A stretch of DNA of 64,000 nt from Effrenium voratum. Its lineage: Eukaryota > Sar > Dinophyceae > Suessiales > Symbiodiniaceae. Under the pieces are notes generated by a model. The model saw only the letters and a list, made by a program, of their open reading frames with translations. It did no database searches and was not told the origin of the DNA. The position numbers and the translations under genes were made by a program. Numbering within the stretch: position 1 is the first letter of the stretch; each line of letters begins with the position of its first letter. The stretch lies in the NCBI GenBank assembly GCA_963377175.1, contig CAUJNA010003493.1:426084-490083 (forward strand). The letters are read 5' to 3'. Below are positions 8,226-18,743 of this stretch, in pieces.

Positions 8226-10807
8226 TTGAGGTGCGGGACTGGCCCAACTCCTCTTGGAACCTGAGGTTCGGGACTAGCCCAGCTCCTCGTTAGTACTGTC
8301 GGGGCGGTGCGAATCTCACACGCAGCAGCTTGATGCTTCCGCGAGTTCCCTCGCGTAATGCAAGCAAGAGCGAGTTTCAATGGTGCCGGCTGAAGGCACT
8401 TTGCTCGAGCACGAAAACGACGGAGGATCACACCTACAATTAACGACGTGTACAACTGGGTTTCTTTGGTTTCCCGACCGGCACAAGGTCCATGCTCATG
8501 GTTTCCATTACACTTCTTAGACAACGAGCTGCCAAGGTCGAAGTTCCACGAAACAACTCTCCATGGTTTCTTGATTGGCATGGGTTTCTTCGCATACCTT
8601 TGCTTCAAGCCATAGCGACACCCATCAAACTCATGACTAATGCCATCATGAACAACCTCATGCAGTCTCTCATCCTTCCAATAATCGCAACTTCCAGGCA
8701 ACTCAAACAAAATCGCAGCGCGTTTCGTCATGGCATGCCGTTTGATTTCAACGAACCGTTCAAACAATTTCCAAAATTCCTTCTGTTTGGCCTCGATTTT
8801 CTCTGCGGTGTCAACTCCGCGAGTCTTGTTGAGGCGTGCCCATGATGATCCCCCCGTGCAAGGCCCGGCGAAGAACAACAAATCGGAAGGTTTAGTAAGC
8901 ACATGTCTAGCGATTCTCCCCCCGTACTCGCTCAGTAAGTCATCGACCAAAGTGATGGTCACGACCTGCGGCCCGTTATGTCGGGCAAGGGCAGTGAACC
9001 AGTTACGCGGTTCGGAACATGCCATCAGCACAATAGGCCGAGCCAAGTCAACACTGTACAAAGTGACGACTGTGCGAGTTCTCATACCAGGAAGCGAGAC
9101 ATGCACCGGAGCGCGAAGCACACCACCGTCATGTTTAACCATCGCGAGCTCAATACCCGGCGCTAACTGTGGTTTGTGCTTCACCGCAATGCGATATGGA
9201 ACAAAACAACGACCAGGAACATGTTGCTCATGACTGGTATGCAGGCAACGCATAAGCAGCTTCAACCGGAGCAAAGTTTCCAAAGCAAGGTCATTGACAC
9301 ATTTTAATTCAATGCGCTCGTTCGACAGTTCTTCAACGAATGCGGCCAGCACGGACTGCATGTCAACATCCCCGGACCCGACGTGAATTGGTCGTGGTCG
9401 TGGAGATTGCTCCCGCGCCGGTACAGCAACCGGTGCGGGATGAAACTGCCAAACTGCGCGTTCAACCCACCCATCAATCCGCTCACACTGCAACCCAGGG
9501 TCGACCCTGTCCTCAACTTTGAGCCATGACCCGTTCCTCAGAAACCAAGTGGAACGAAGCCACTTGCTCCCGAATGGTGTCACAACCGCGAGTGGAGGTT
9601 TCACACGCATCAATCTGGGTCCTTTGGCAACGACAACCGGATCATGTCCTTCATGCTCATGCAATCCTTCTTTGGATGTCAATCCGGACCACCACAGGTC
9701 CGGGGGCATGATCGGAATGTGTGTGTACGGAAATGTGGGAACTCCGTCAACCGTTCCCGAAGCAGTCTGCATGGTCCCTTTTATGGGATCACACGTAGGT
9801 GTGAGCGCCTTGAGGGTATCCGGGTCAGACAACAAGCTCGGGTCGAGTAGACCAATCTGCAAACATGCATGTTTCCATTTGCGTCCATCATTGAACGCCT
9901 TGGTGTAGATGTCAGCCGCCATTCTGTCGGTGACCTCATACGCCAAATACATGTAATCACGTGTGAACATCTCATGCATCCACGAAATGCAAACACCATG
10001 GCTTCTCTCAAGGTGGCGCATCGTGGGGTTTCTCCCCGATCGCACGACACCGATCATAGCCTTGTTATCGTCATAGAACACAAAGTTCGGTGACTTCTTG
10101 AGAATCCGCTGCAACAACTTCAGAGCAGGCATACCCATGGCTCTCATGGCAACATCGGCCGCAACTATTTCGGCCTCGGGAGTTGAGTGACTCACACAAC
10201 CCTGTCTTTTTGAGCTGCCAGACAACGGAAACCGAGTATTAGGCCCTTGTATATTCAAGTGTCCACCAGAGGTGGAACGTAGCGAGTCGACACATCCTGC
10301 AAAGTCAGCGTCCGCATACAAGGCCAAGTGCACATCATCCATGGAGTCTCCGACCCAACCGACCATGCGCCAATGTTTCGTATGATGCACATAGCACATC
10401 AAATGATGCAAACCCCGATCATCGGAGTCAGTCCACCTGTGCACATTCCGTGCCAGGCGATTCACTTGCCGCAACAAATCGAAGCGGGCAATCCGCGCAC
10501 CGTACAGCAACTTCATTAGTACGCTAGCGGCATGCGGAGCAAGGTGTCCACGCACGGGCTCCTTCATGGCCAACTCAGGAGTCCCTCCCCGCTGGTCCGG
10601 CGCTGTGGCAGAACCGTCGGTGGGCACAAGATTGTTACACCAATTGCACACGACTGACGGCCCCTCTTTGGCAGGCTTCCGTGAGACGTGATTCTTTGTT
10701 TCTTCATGCAACTCAGGAGTGACAACCTTATTCAACTTTACGTCGCCCGCCACCTCAAGATAGCGGTCGACACAGGAACGTAGGAACTGTTCCATGTCAT
10801 AGGTCAC
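8132..10807 (-). CDS. E1 pol C-terminal part: end of RT, RNase H, PCTGG module
   Basis: An 891-codon frame starting just after RT. A 10-nt deletion near 10812 (E2 reads CCGTTCCCGAGAGTGACG) cuts it off from the YVDD part. Copia RNase H is clear: the DADFAGC motif near residue 160, then STPEAEIVAAD and the YDDNKAMIG segment. Near residue 647 is FAGPCTGGSSW, followed by conserved FELPGSCDYW, DGCRYGLK and HEHGPCAGRET. The frame ends ISSR with a TGA overlapping the ATG of the next coding region (ATGA at 8131-8134). The motif GxVP and the alternative WASPEP lie in its tail. Confidence 0.82.
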   Translation of the reverse strand: MTYDMEQFLRSCVDRYLEVAGDVKLNKVVTPELHEETKNHVSRKPAKEGPSVVCNWCNNLVPTDGSATAPDQRGGTPELAMKEPVRGHLAPHAASVLMKLLYGARIARFDLLRQVNRLARNVHRWTDSDDRGLHHLMCYVHHTKHWRMVGWVGDSMDDVHLALYADADFAGCVDSLRSTSGGHLNIQGPNTRFPLSGSSKRQGCVSHSTPEAEIVAADVAMRAMGMPALKLLQRILKKSPNFVFYDDNKAMIGVVRSGRNPTMRHLERSHGVCISWMHEMFTRDYMYLAYEVTDRMAADIYTKAFNDGRKWKHACLQIGLLDPSLLSDPDTLKALTPTCDPIKGTMQTASGTVDGVPTFPYTHIPIMPPDLWWSGLTSKEGLHEHEGHDPVVVAKGPRLMRVKPPLAVVTPFGSKWLRSTWFLRNGSWLKVEDRVDPGLQCERIDGWVERAVWQFHPAPVAVPAREQSPRPRPIHVGSGDVDMQSVLAAFVEELSNERIELKCVNDLALETLLRLKLLMRCLHTSHEQHVPGRCFVPYRIAVKHKPQLAPGIELAMVKHDGGVLRAPVHVSLPGMRTRTVVTLYSVDLARPIVLMACSEPRNWFTALARHNGPQVVTITLVDDLLSEYGGRIARHVLTKPSDLLFFAGPCTGGSSWARLNKTRGVDTAEKIEAKQKEFWKLFERFVEIKRHAMTKRAAILFELPGSCDYWKDERLHEVVHDGISHEFDGCRYGLKQRYAKKPMPIKKPWRVVSWNFDLGSSLSKKCNGNHEHGPCAGRETKETQLYTSLIVGVILRRFRARAKCLQPAPLKLALACITRGNSRKHQAAACEIRTAPTVLTRSWASPEPQVPRGVGPVPHLNWKLGAYWDYSVALFAAAYFGFSRFWRISSR

Positions 10808-10812
10808 CGTTG

Positions 10813-12683
10813 TTACGCGGTGTCCGTGACGTTTCCCTTGCTTTGGTTACAACCAAGGTACATGTCAAGTTCAGTCTCGGGCTCAATCTTCAAACGTGTA
10901 CGTAACATGCTCCATCCCTGGGCAAGGTTCTTTTGCGGCCCTGCCATTTTGAAGTCGTCGACGTACACAACCAGAACAAGCTGGAGCTTTTCATGAATGT
11001 ACACTGACGGCCATTCCTCACCGATGGGTTCAAAACCAACGGCGCGCACCGATTCATCACAGTGCTGCTCCCAGAATGTTCCCGCATCTGGGTGTCCGTA
11101 CAGCGCCTTCCTCAATGGGACGACTGGTCTTCTGTACTTAACCCAATTGCATTCACTCGGCACAGCCTCTGGTGGCAATTCAATCCAACATGGCGTGCCT
11201 CTCAGTGTGGCCTGGATGTACGCTTGAACAGCGTCGGCCATCTGCACATCCCAACCATCATGACAACCCAAAAAGTCCGCCCAACGCGAGGCCTCAAACG
11301 AAGCAGGAGAGTTCCCCAAATCTTGAAACATCGCAGCTTCAAAGCTTTGATTCTTCACTTGGTTCCCCAGCAACACGCCTCTACCCTTGAACTTCCTCTT
11401 AGGATCACCAACAGGCAACTGTGAGTGCTTTTCAACACAAATACCATGTGCGCGAGCCATGTGTATCTCTTCCCCTTTCGCTTTTGCCTCCTTGGCTACA
11501 GCGTCATATTCCCGCACTGCGCCAAGGTCGAAGACGCCCTGGTCGATTAATCCCGACCATTCTTTCTTCATTGATGCCAACGCATCAGGGTTGGTCAGCA
11601 TTTCTTTCCGGCCAACCGGTCTGGACACTAAAGCGTCGAAGAATCGTACAACTTTTACGGCTTTCTCTCTGTGCTGTATTCGCTCAGAAGTCACGCACGG
11701 CATCGATGGGTATTTCTTGGCTTCACCGTTTTCTCCTATTGCGGGCAACGCGAGTGGCACTTTTCCAGAAACTACCTCAGCAGACTCCTCCCATTCATAC
11801 CAGGTAAAATCCGTCGATGCATCGATCGTTGGATCTGTCCCCGATGTCGTCTCAGCTTCGTCTTTCTGACGCTCTATGACTGATGCAACTGCCTTCGTCC
11901 AATTTGGAGTCGACTTCGACCGCTCCTCAGATTTGAACTTCCAGGCGTAAATTACCACCAGGCACGCAAATTCTTTCTCAAGCTGGACATTTCGTCTCAA
12001 AACGTCTTGGGATTGCTTGGAATCCATGAGAACAACCACTCCGTCAACAGGATTTACAACTATCCTGACCCAATCAAGCTCAGCCAAGTGTTTCCCATCC
12101 ATTGGGTTCTTGATCTTTGATATGTTCTTCCGCAATCCCCAATTGTACTGCCATTCAACTCCACCCCAGCGGTTTCGAAGCATTGCTCGAATTCTCTTAC
12201 CACCGGGCATCTGCAATGTCTGTGCCTCTGCCGGCGCAGAAATCTCAGATTCCTTACTTTTGGGGTCGTCTTTCTTCTTCTTGCCACCGCCCTTCACCTC
12301 GGCCTTTTCTTCCTCGGTGTAGTATTTCCTCATCATTGCCCATTCATCGGGAGTGTACTCTGGAGGTCTCGTCGTCTTCATTAACCTGAAGCCATCTTTC
12401 CCGACAGGATATGGTCTTCCGGCCCTATCGATCTTAACCTCCTTGCCATCGTCGTTGATGTATGTTATGCCGTCCCCAGGTAGTCCAGCTGACACATGTG
12501 GAAGGTCGGGCTTCGTAATTTCTTCGTCGCCCTTGGCATGTCCATCCCCTTTCCCTTTTGATGAGCTCGGTCTAGCATCCTCTTCTTCTACATGGTCCCC
12601 CCGACCTCCGACAAGTACTTCCGGACCATCGTCAAGCAGCAGACCAGCGATCTGATCGACCTCATCGTCGAGCAGTCGCTTCT
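10813..12683 (-). CDS. E1 pol middle part: post-integrase linker and reverse transcriptase
   Basis: The open frame begins within the E2 LTR (to 12750), but E1-derived sequence starts at 12683 with KRLLDDEVDQIAG, exactly where E2 inserted. A charged, low-complexity linker comes first. Copia RT follows, with the FLGCHDGWDVQMADAVQAYI region, PCWIELPPEA, and the catalytic YVDD encoded at 10954-10965. The frame is lost after GCNQSKGNVT because of a 10-nt deletion. It is the downstream half of the gene whose upstream half lies at 30778-31300. Confidence 0.85.
12679..12683. repeat. target-site duplication of E2 (left), CTTCT
   Basis: CTTCT precedes the left E2 LTR and recurs at 30773-30777 after the right one. 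At the matching place E2 itself reads AGTCGCTTCTCGTCACTC once, which confirms the uninterrupted target. Confidence 0.88.
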
Positions 12684-13032
12684 TGTCAAGAGACGGCAAG
12701 GTGACGTCCCGTGGGACGCTATGCACCGAACCCTCAAGCTGTAATACCAACCACGTGGAAAGGTGTATACGGACGATGCCGTTATAGCCGAACCCGTGTA
12801 AACGTTGTAAGGAAGAAGGAATGATAGTTACAACAGTAGTCCTGACAAATGCAGCGCAAGCGAAGTGTTTTCGCTCTCAATGCCGATCACGTATGTATGC
12901 AGTCACACATCAGATCTTGAACCTCAATTGTGTCTTGAGCCAAATGGCGATCAATGGAACTTGGGAAGCAACACCAACAAGGACCTCAGAACAGCTACCC
13001 AATTTCGGCACGGGGCCTAGAGGGTTTTAACA
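12684..13032 (-). repeat. E2 3' LTR (349 bp)
   Basis: Starts TGTCAAG and ends TTTTAACA on the plus strand. It differs from 30424-30772 by my reading only at GTATG/GAATG, CAAATGG/CAGATGG and TTGGG/TTAGG. The perfect inverted repeat CGTCCCGTGGGACG lies at 12705-12718. Confidence 0.94.
12934..12948 (-). other. degenerate dinoflagellate spliced-leader relic in LTR
   Basis: The minus strand reads GCCATTTGGCTCAAG, one T short of the 3' part of the dinoflagellate spliced leader. It is the same position as in the E1 LTR. Confidence 0.6.
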
Positions 13033-13042
13033 TCCCCCATTT
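13033..13042 (-). other. E2 polypurine tract
   Basis: AAATGGGGGA on the minus strand directly before the 3' LTR, identical to the E1 site at 969-978. Confidence 0.7.
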
Positions 13043-13661
13043 GGGTCGCATTGTTCATCATGCGGTCCAAACACCACAAAACGTTCCACTGGCCACGGCT
13101 TCAACTACGAAATCGTGTCGTGCATTCTTTTACTTGCTATCACTACACCGTTCATTCGCTGTGAAACATGCCGGGTTCGATTGTACGAAAAGTGAAACAT
13201 TCATCCTCCAATCGAAGCACACATCCATATGCAGGTGTATATAATACACTGTGGCCACTTCACTTGACCGCCAGTGAACATTCCAGCTGCCGCATTTGCG
13301 CATCGCGCAGCTGTCATCCATAAATGGGTTGGCCACAAAAGTCCACCAGACGCGCCCGCTTGTGATCGGTCTGCATATCTCCGGCAAAGAAACATCGGTG
13401 AGTAATCAATGCAAATCATAGCCATTCCAGATACCATGGACAATGCATAAATAATGAAAAGATATCATCTATAAGGTAATAGTTCCATCCATGAATATCC
13501 AGAGCGTCATAGTCATTGGAATATGTAACCATGTACACATCCATTCAACTTGGATATATGAAATCATATCATAATGTAGAGTCGTTCCGTCGCAATGGTG
13601 TTGATGAGACGCAAGCAACAGATGGGGACTAACCCACATCGTGCCGCAATCAACATCTTCA
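13043..13661 (-). other. E2 3' noncoding region
   Basis: About 620 bp from the stop codon to the polypurine tract, collinear with 979-1596. No domain was found. It contains GGGACTAACCCA at 13625-13636. Confidence 0.6.
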
Positions 13662-16600
13662 CTACGCATACCGGTCCCCAATGGACAGTCTGTGAGTGCG
13701 CCGACGGAACTCCTCGTCCAAGTTCTTCTGGGCTTCTCGTGCCCGGACACACTTCTTGTTGTAGTCCTCTGGCAACCAGTGCCCTTTCCGAAGGCACCAA
13801 TCCAGCAGGGGTGTGTCGCATTTGTTCGGGTCGACGGCCGAGATGATGGCGCTCACGTTGACCGTGTAACCATGTTTGCCAAGGTTCAGGCCATCCCTCA
13901 CGAATGATATATACTTACAGTTGAAAGCTAGTGCAAAACATCTGAAAATAATATCACCCACCGGGTGCACTCGGTCCTTGACCAGGAGCTTCATTTCTTC
14001 CTTGGTGACATCGAGGATTTTCGCTGCAATCCACAGTTTGTAGAATGTGTAGAGTCCCTCGCATTTGTTCACCATCATACGGATATATTCGTCACGCTCC
14101 TCAACCGATCGGAAGGCTCTTGTCCGAACATTCTCCGATTGAGAAATCTTCGTTATTGTTGATGGCAATAGTATACCTTCCTGATCGTGCTCAGTGATGT
14201 TGGGGTACCTCTTGAAATCATTGTGGTAAGGGCAGCCCTCTCTCCCCTCGAGCTTGGCATTCATCGTTCTCTCCTCACCACCCTCGAACATCCCCCACAT
14301 CTTGGACATCTGGAGTGCGATAAATCCTGCCATGTACTGAGCCTCACGCGGCTCGTCAAGGCAGATCGCCATCCGTTGGGAACTTATAATGTCCCGTGAC
14401 GTCAGATCGGTGTCGCGGTAATGCCAACCGCCGTCTTCTTCTTCTGACGCATAGCCGGATGTATATCCTTGCGTGTCCATGTCGTCATCTTCTCCCGGAA
14501 CTTCCTCCGCTTCGTCTTCATCCTCCTGTGCTGCCGCATCGTGGTTAGCTTCTTCCTGTGCACGCCTGGCATCTCCAGAGACGTTGGGGTTTTGGTTGTC
14601 CTCCTCGTCATCGGATTTGATGTGAATGTAATACCTTCCGATGGAGATCAGTTGCGCTTCGCACTCCAGGCATAAGCAGAAGCAGGTGGGGATCGCGGTC
14701 GCACATGATGGACATATCCGGCACCTCAGTCCTTCCCATGTCTCGTCATTCAGGATGACGACTTTGCTGATTTCGTCCCGGACCTCGTTGACCTGTGCAT
14801 TGAACTCCTCCATCTTGTTGATTCGATAGAGTTCGCAGGCACGATTAACCATGTCAACGATGTAGTGCAGATTATCGGCACCTGTCTCAGTCTCCGGCAT
14901 CCTCTCGCTGATCTTTGCGACGTTCTGGAGGAACATCGCAGCCGACTCTTGGGAAGAGTTGACAAAGCCAGGGCAGATCTCGTTCTCCACACACTTCGAG
15001 TACGCCCTCTTGATGTCAGCGTACTCCAGGCGCTTCCCTCCGTTGCTTTTGCCAATCCAAATGGACTTGACCTCATAGAACGGGATCACGTCAAAGACCA
15101 TGAAAGTCCCATTAGCCGCGACTCCAGCCCCATACCGCGCGAGGGTTGCACTGGGAATGTAGATGATCGCAATCGGATCCCCTCTCTTCACGTTCCGCAG
15201 CGTCGTCTTCGTCGCCACGTTCATCTCATCCCATGGAGCAAACGCTCCGAAGTGCAGCGCCAGCCTGTTGCCGCCATCGATTCCGCCGGGGACTAGCCCA
15301 CAGCGTACGATGCTTGGCAGGTTTTCCACATACGTCACATGGAATGCTCCTCCGAGAGAATCACCCATTCTTGCGGAATACCTATTTGCCAGTGCGGATG
15401 AGCTCATGAATCCAAAATCACTGTGACCAGTTGTGACTCGGATGCACCAAGGTCTGTACCATCCATCGCATCTGTTGAACATCCTGTCGATGTCGTCCCG
15501 ATCCACGCCAGCTTTGGTCATTTCCTCCCTGGCTGCCCTCGTGTCGTTCGGGTTCATGATGCTCGGAAACCTTGCTGCCAAAACCTGGAATCTCGATTTT
15601 CTGCTTCCGGATTCCTGCCACTTGATCACCTCCATGATGCCCATGTATCGTTTCGCTCTCGTGGTGTATGGTGGGAATATGTCGTTGTTCCGGTCGTCAA
15701 TGACAGCATCAATGTCGACCCATCCACCCTCGTCGCACCTGAAAGCACTTCCTCGGCAATTGCCGATCTTGTGTCGAAGGACTCTGCATAGGTCGTGAGA
15801 TAGCTGGTTTGCTTGGTCCCTTGTAGTAAATACCGAGCGATCATCACCAATCCTGCATAGTGGAGCACCGTCGAAAGGAGCAATGCAGAAGTTGACACTC
15901 TTGCCAAGTTGCATCACGTCCACTTGCTCAAGGATTGCACCTTTGGGAAAGTATTTGGGGTCAACGATGGACGCATACGCCCATGGCAAGTGCACATCAC
16001 TCACATCGCCATACTTCGGGATGTAGCACGGGATGGTGTCGCATCCCATCTCAAGCGTCTTCTTGAATGTCCTGTTGTCCCCGCACGGGTTGTAGGTGAG
16101 GTCGACGCCACCACATTGTAGCTCTCCTCCCTCAGCCGTGTCAGCCATCTCCACCAAATTAATAGTGTAGCTGTACATCTCAATTGTTTCTTTCCCTGCT
16201 TGTCCCCCTTTCTTTCTTTCCTTGGACGTTGATGAGGACGGTTCCTCCGTATCCCCCATGTCTTCATCAGATGAAACAGGGTCACTGCTGAGTAGCTCAC
16301 GGAGCACCTTCATCGCCTTCTCATTTCCAGCAGCCTCCTCAATGTCCTTGCAGTCGCCGTCGTGGGCCAGGTTCGCGCACTTCTTGCAGATTCCCATATC
16401 TCCCATGCACTTCTCCATTGACTCCAGGAATCCTAGTGCCGCTCTCCGCCCGTCGATCACTCGCTGCTTCTTGTCTTCCTTCTCATTATTGGTTTGAGAA
16501 CTTCGACTCGGGTCTGGTGCTTGACCAAGACCCTCATCTTCGCCCTCCGTGGCCTTTCTCTTGGAACCTTGTGCAGAGGGCTCGGTGATCAGGGATCGTG

Positions 16601-18743
16601 GATGTCTGGGCTTGACCTTGTTCATGATGTCAAGCACCTCCTTCGTGGGCACGCCGAGCTGTGCGGACGGTCTGTTCCGCTTTCTGTTCTGGCCCGTCGT
16701 GTGGGTCACGTTCCCAGCGAGGTGTCGCACTATTGACTGCTCGAACTCCCTCTTGATCTTCCATGCATCCTTCCACAGTGGCAGTTCGTGCTGGAAGTAC
16801 GACATCACCTCAAAGAATCCCAACACCATCTCGACGACGTCTCCCAAGGATTCCTCGTTCGTGGTTTGTCCCAGGAGTTCATACATCGTTCCTTGGTCGA
16901 GCACACTCTTGATCCAGGACGAATATGCCACATTGCCAAGATCCTTGCCTATCAAGAAGATGGACATCCTCTCCTCGACTCCCTCGGAATTCTTGCACAC
17001 GATCACATCCCGGGATGCGCACAATTGCTTCCCGTGACCGTTGTTGTAGAACTGCGCTGCTTGATCCACAGTCATGCTCACGAATCCCACGTGAGAAAGC
17101 TCCTTCTTCAGCCTTGAATACACGAGCTCCCGTATGATCGTGATCATGGCCTGGATATTGTTGACGTCCACCATGAGGTTTTGAAGGTCGGGGATTGCCA
17201 CCACGCATTCCGCAAAGAGGCGCGTGTACATTTTCTTCCCCTCGATAGACATTGCAATACCGTTCGTGTCCGCGTTCCAGTTCGCGCAACAGTTCACGCA
17301 AGAAGAGGGATTGTACTTCGAATTCGGTCCGAGCACCTTCGACTTGCTCATCTGCATCTCTTTAGCGCAAAGTTCGCAGATAAACTTGCTGAGCTCCGTG
17401 ACCGTATACCATCGAAGTCGTTGATCACCGACATCGGCTTTCCCAAAAGCATCCTGCTCGCCGTGTCCTTCATCTTGCTGCTCTTGTTTCCTCTTCGACT
17501 GTGCAGTGAAGGTCGGCTTGTACTCGAATTTCACCTTCGATTCCTCCATGTTCTTCGGGATGTTGAATCGAAGGTCGGGCTCGTTTATGCACGTCCCCTC
17601 CAGCTCACACACAAACGCGTTGCTTGGTGCGACCGCATCGATGGATTTCTCAATCAGCAGTCGCTTCAGGAGGAAGTGTTGCAAGTTCGAGCTCCCAGGG
17701 ATCTTGTAGTTCTTTCCTGTGAGCGCATGGACCACGCGCCACAGGCGATCGTTCTCGGTCACCAGCGCGCCTGCCGCCTTGCAGATCTCGCTAACCTTGT
17801 TGGCGATCGTCCCCAAGTCCCCTCTTCCACCATGGAAAGCAACATCGCGATTCACGCACACCACGACCAGGCCCTTGCATGTGTTGACGAGGTCAGATAT
17901 CGCCTTCTGCAGGGAGTCGATGATGGGGTTGGCGGTCACCTGCCATCCGCATCCTCTCATGCACACCCAATCATATAGCGACATCCAGATGTGCACCGAC
18001 ATTGGTGAGTCGTCCATGTCTCGCCTCCGCCGTTCAGCGATGAGCTTATCCAGCTTCTGCAATCGGGAGATGATATTCAACGTGTCGTTGGGTGAGGAGA
18101 CTTGCTCACTCGACCCATAGTATGATCTCTCCTCGATGTTTGTCCATCCCTGTTCGTTGACCATCATCTGGAAGGTCTTCGTGCTCCCTTTCGAGTTGAC
18201 GGCCCTCAGGGGCCAATCCAGGACCAAGAAGCTCTTCTTGTGGATCATCATGTCGCGAATCGTCGCCTCGCCAATGGGGCTCCTCTTCTGCCTATTGATA
18301 ATCCGGTTCAACTGTCCAGGTGCGTTGTCCGGGTTCTTCTCCGCCTGAATCAACGCGTTGATGGCTTTGGCGCCCGGAAGGCGTCCAGTAATCAAGCATC
18401 CTGTTTGGGCACACAAGAAAGCATACAGCTGTAGCCATGCCGCATTTCCCTTCCCAACATAGGAAAGAATGATCTTCTCCGCGCTGGTCTTCTCCTCGAA
18501 GTGCAATAGCGAAGAGGTCAGGCATCTCAGCATACACTCCCAATATGTTGCGTTCTTGCCTTCTGCAAGACACGGCCCAAATACAGTTTGTATGATTGGG
18601 TACCCCGTATTGTTGTCTATGTTGAATTTCACATTGACAGTCGCTCCGCCCAAAGTGGTACCCCCTTCGAATGAAGTGTAGGTATCGTGTCCAGCAGTTG
18701 GGTTAATAATTACCCATCTGTCGTCGTCACCGCCAGAGTTCAT
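13662..18743 (-). CDS. E2 second coding region, 1,693 codons, with Tpt1/KptA-like domain
   Basis: The longest clean frame in the window. It starts at MNSGGDDD, which in E1 is an internal residue, so the true start lies upstream and a 1-nt insertion near 18855 separates them. In order: residues 1-430, an unrecognised alpha/beta-looking domain (KSFLVLDW, LVVVCVNRD); about 450-495, a Cys-rich site (ELCAKE, SSCVNCC); about 786-798, CKKCANLAHDGDC, a CCHC-like knuckle; about 980-1230, the Tpt1/KptA domain; about 1336-1362, CRICPSC with CLEC; about 1375-1430, a strongly acidic linker; then a 250-residue unrecognised domain ending IGDRYA. Tpt1/KptA enzymes transfer an RNA 2'-phosphate to NAD+. Everything except that domain is unassigned. 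Confidence 0.85.
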   Translation of the reverse strand: MNSGGDDDRWVIINPTAGHDTYTSFEGGTTLGGATVNVKFNIDNNTGYPIIQTVFGPCLAEGKNATYWECMLRCLTSSLLHFEEKTSAEKIILSYVGKGNAAWLQLYAFLCAQTGCLITGRLPGAKAINALIQAEKNPDNAPGQLNRIINRQKRSPIGEATIRDMMIHKKSFLVLDWPLRAVNSKGSTKTFQMMVNEQGWTNIEERSYYGSSEQVSSPNDTLNIISRLQKLDKLIAERRRRDMDDSPMSVHIWMSLYDWVCMRGCGWQVTANPIIDSLQKAISDLVNTCKGLVVVCVNRDVAFHGGRGDLGTIANKVSEICKAAGALVTENDRLWRVVHALTGKNYKIPGSSNLQHFLLKRLLIEKSIDAVAPSNAFVCELEGTCINEPDLRFNIPKNMEESKVKFEYKPTFTAQSKRKQEQQDEGHGEQDAFGKADVGDQRLRWYTVTELSKFICELCAKEMQMSKSKVLGPNSKYNPSSCVNCCANWNADTNGIAMSIEGKKMYTRLFAECVVAIPDLQNLMVDVNNIQAMITIIRELVYSRLKKELSHVGFVSMTVDQAAQFYNNGHGKQLCASRDVIVCKNSEGVEERMSIFLIGKDLGNVAYSSWIKSVLDQGTMYELLGQTTNEESLGDVVEMVLGFFEVMSYFQHELPLWKDAWKIKREFEQSIVRHLAGNVTHTTGQNRKRNRPSAQLGVPTKEVLDIMNKVKPRHPRSLITEPSAQGSKRKATEGEDEGLGQAPDPSRSSQTNNEKEDKKQRVIDGRRAALGFLESMEKCMGDMGICKKCANLAHDGDCKDIEEAAGNEKAMKVLRELLSSDPVSSDEDMGDTEEPSSSTSKERKKGGQAGKETIEMYSYTINLVEMADTAEGGELQCGGVDLTYNPCGDNRTFKKTLEMGCDTIPCYIPKYGDVSDVHLPWAYASIVDPKYFPKGAILEQVDVMQLGKSVNFCIAPFDGAPLCRIGDDRSVFTTRDQANQLSHDLCRVLRHKIGNCRGSAFRCDEGGWVDIDAVIDDRNNDIFPPYTTRAKRYMGIMEVIKWQESGSRKSRFQVLAARFPSIMNPNDTRAAREEMTKAGVDRDDIDRMFNRCDGWYRPWCIRVTTGHSDFGFMSSSALANRYSARMGDSLGGAFHVTYVENLPSIVRCGLVPGGIDGGNRLALHFGAFAPWDEMNVATKTTLRNVKRGDPIAIIYIPSATLARYGAGVAANGTFMVFDVIPFYEVKSIWIGKSNGGKRLEYADIKRAYSKCVENEICPGFVNSSQESAAMFLQNVAKISERMPETETGADNLHYIVDMVNRACELYRINKMEEFNAQVNEVRDEISKVVILNDETWEGLRCRICPSCATAIPTCFCLCLECEAQLISIGRYYIHIKSDDEEDNQNPNVSGDARRAQEEANHDAAAQEDEDEAEEVPGEDDDMDTQGYTSGYASEEEDGGWHYRDTDLTSRDIISSQRMAICLDEPREAQYMAGFIALQMSKMWGMFEGGEERTMNAKLEGREGCPYHNDFKRYPNITEHDQEGILLPSTITKISQSENVRTRAFRSVEERDEYIRMMVNKCEGLYTFYKLWIAAKILDVTKEEMKLLVKDRVHPVGDIIFRCFALAFNCKYISFVRDGLNLGKHGYTVNVSAIISAVDPNKCDTPLLDWCLRKGHWLPEDYNKKCVRAREAQKNLDEEFRRRTHRLSIGDRYA
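15050..15810 (-). other. Tpt1/KptA-like RNA 2'-phosphotransferase domain (E2 copy)
   Basis: Motifs in order are LSHDLCRVLRHK (15769-15805), GGWVDIDAV, RKSRFQV (about 15590-15605), IRVTTGHS (15419-15442), FHVTYVENLPSIVRCGL and GNRLALHFG (about 15248-15273), ending near KSIWIGK. Arg-His, Arg and Arg occupy the places of the catalytic set known from Tpt1. From WCIRVTTGHS to WDEMNVATK the protein is identical in E1 and E2. Confidence 0.8.

Noticed and set aside
14870..15810. A separate host Tpt1 gene interrupted by a transposon
   Set aside because: Flanking sequence on both sides is collinear in E1 and E2 and in the same frame, so the domain is part of the element.
17700..18000. SGNH-hydrolase-like fold in the second coding region
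   Set aside because: The strand pattern (VHIWMSLYDW, LVVVCVNRD, AAGALVTENDRLW) is suggestive, but the catalytic Gly-Asp-Ser and Asp-His signatures are not evident.
13662..18743. Bacterial contamination as the source of the KptA-like domain
   Set aside because: The domain lies within an open frame continuous with LTR-element coding sequence and is present in both nested copies.
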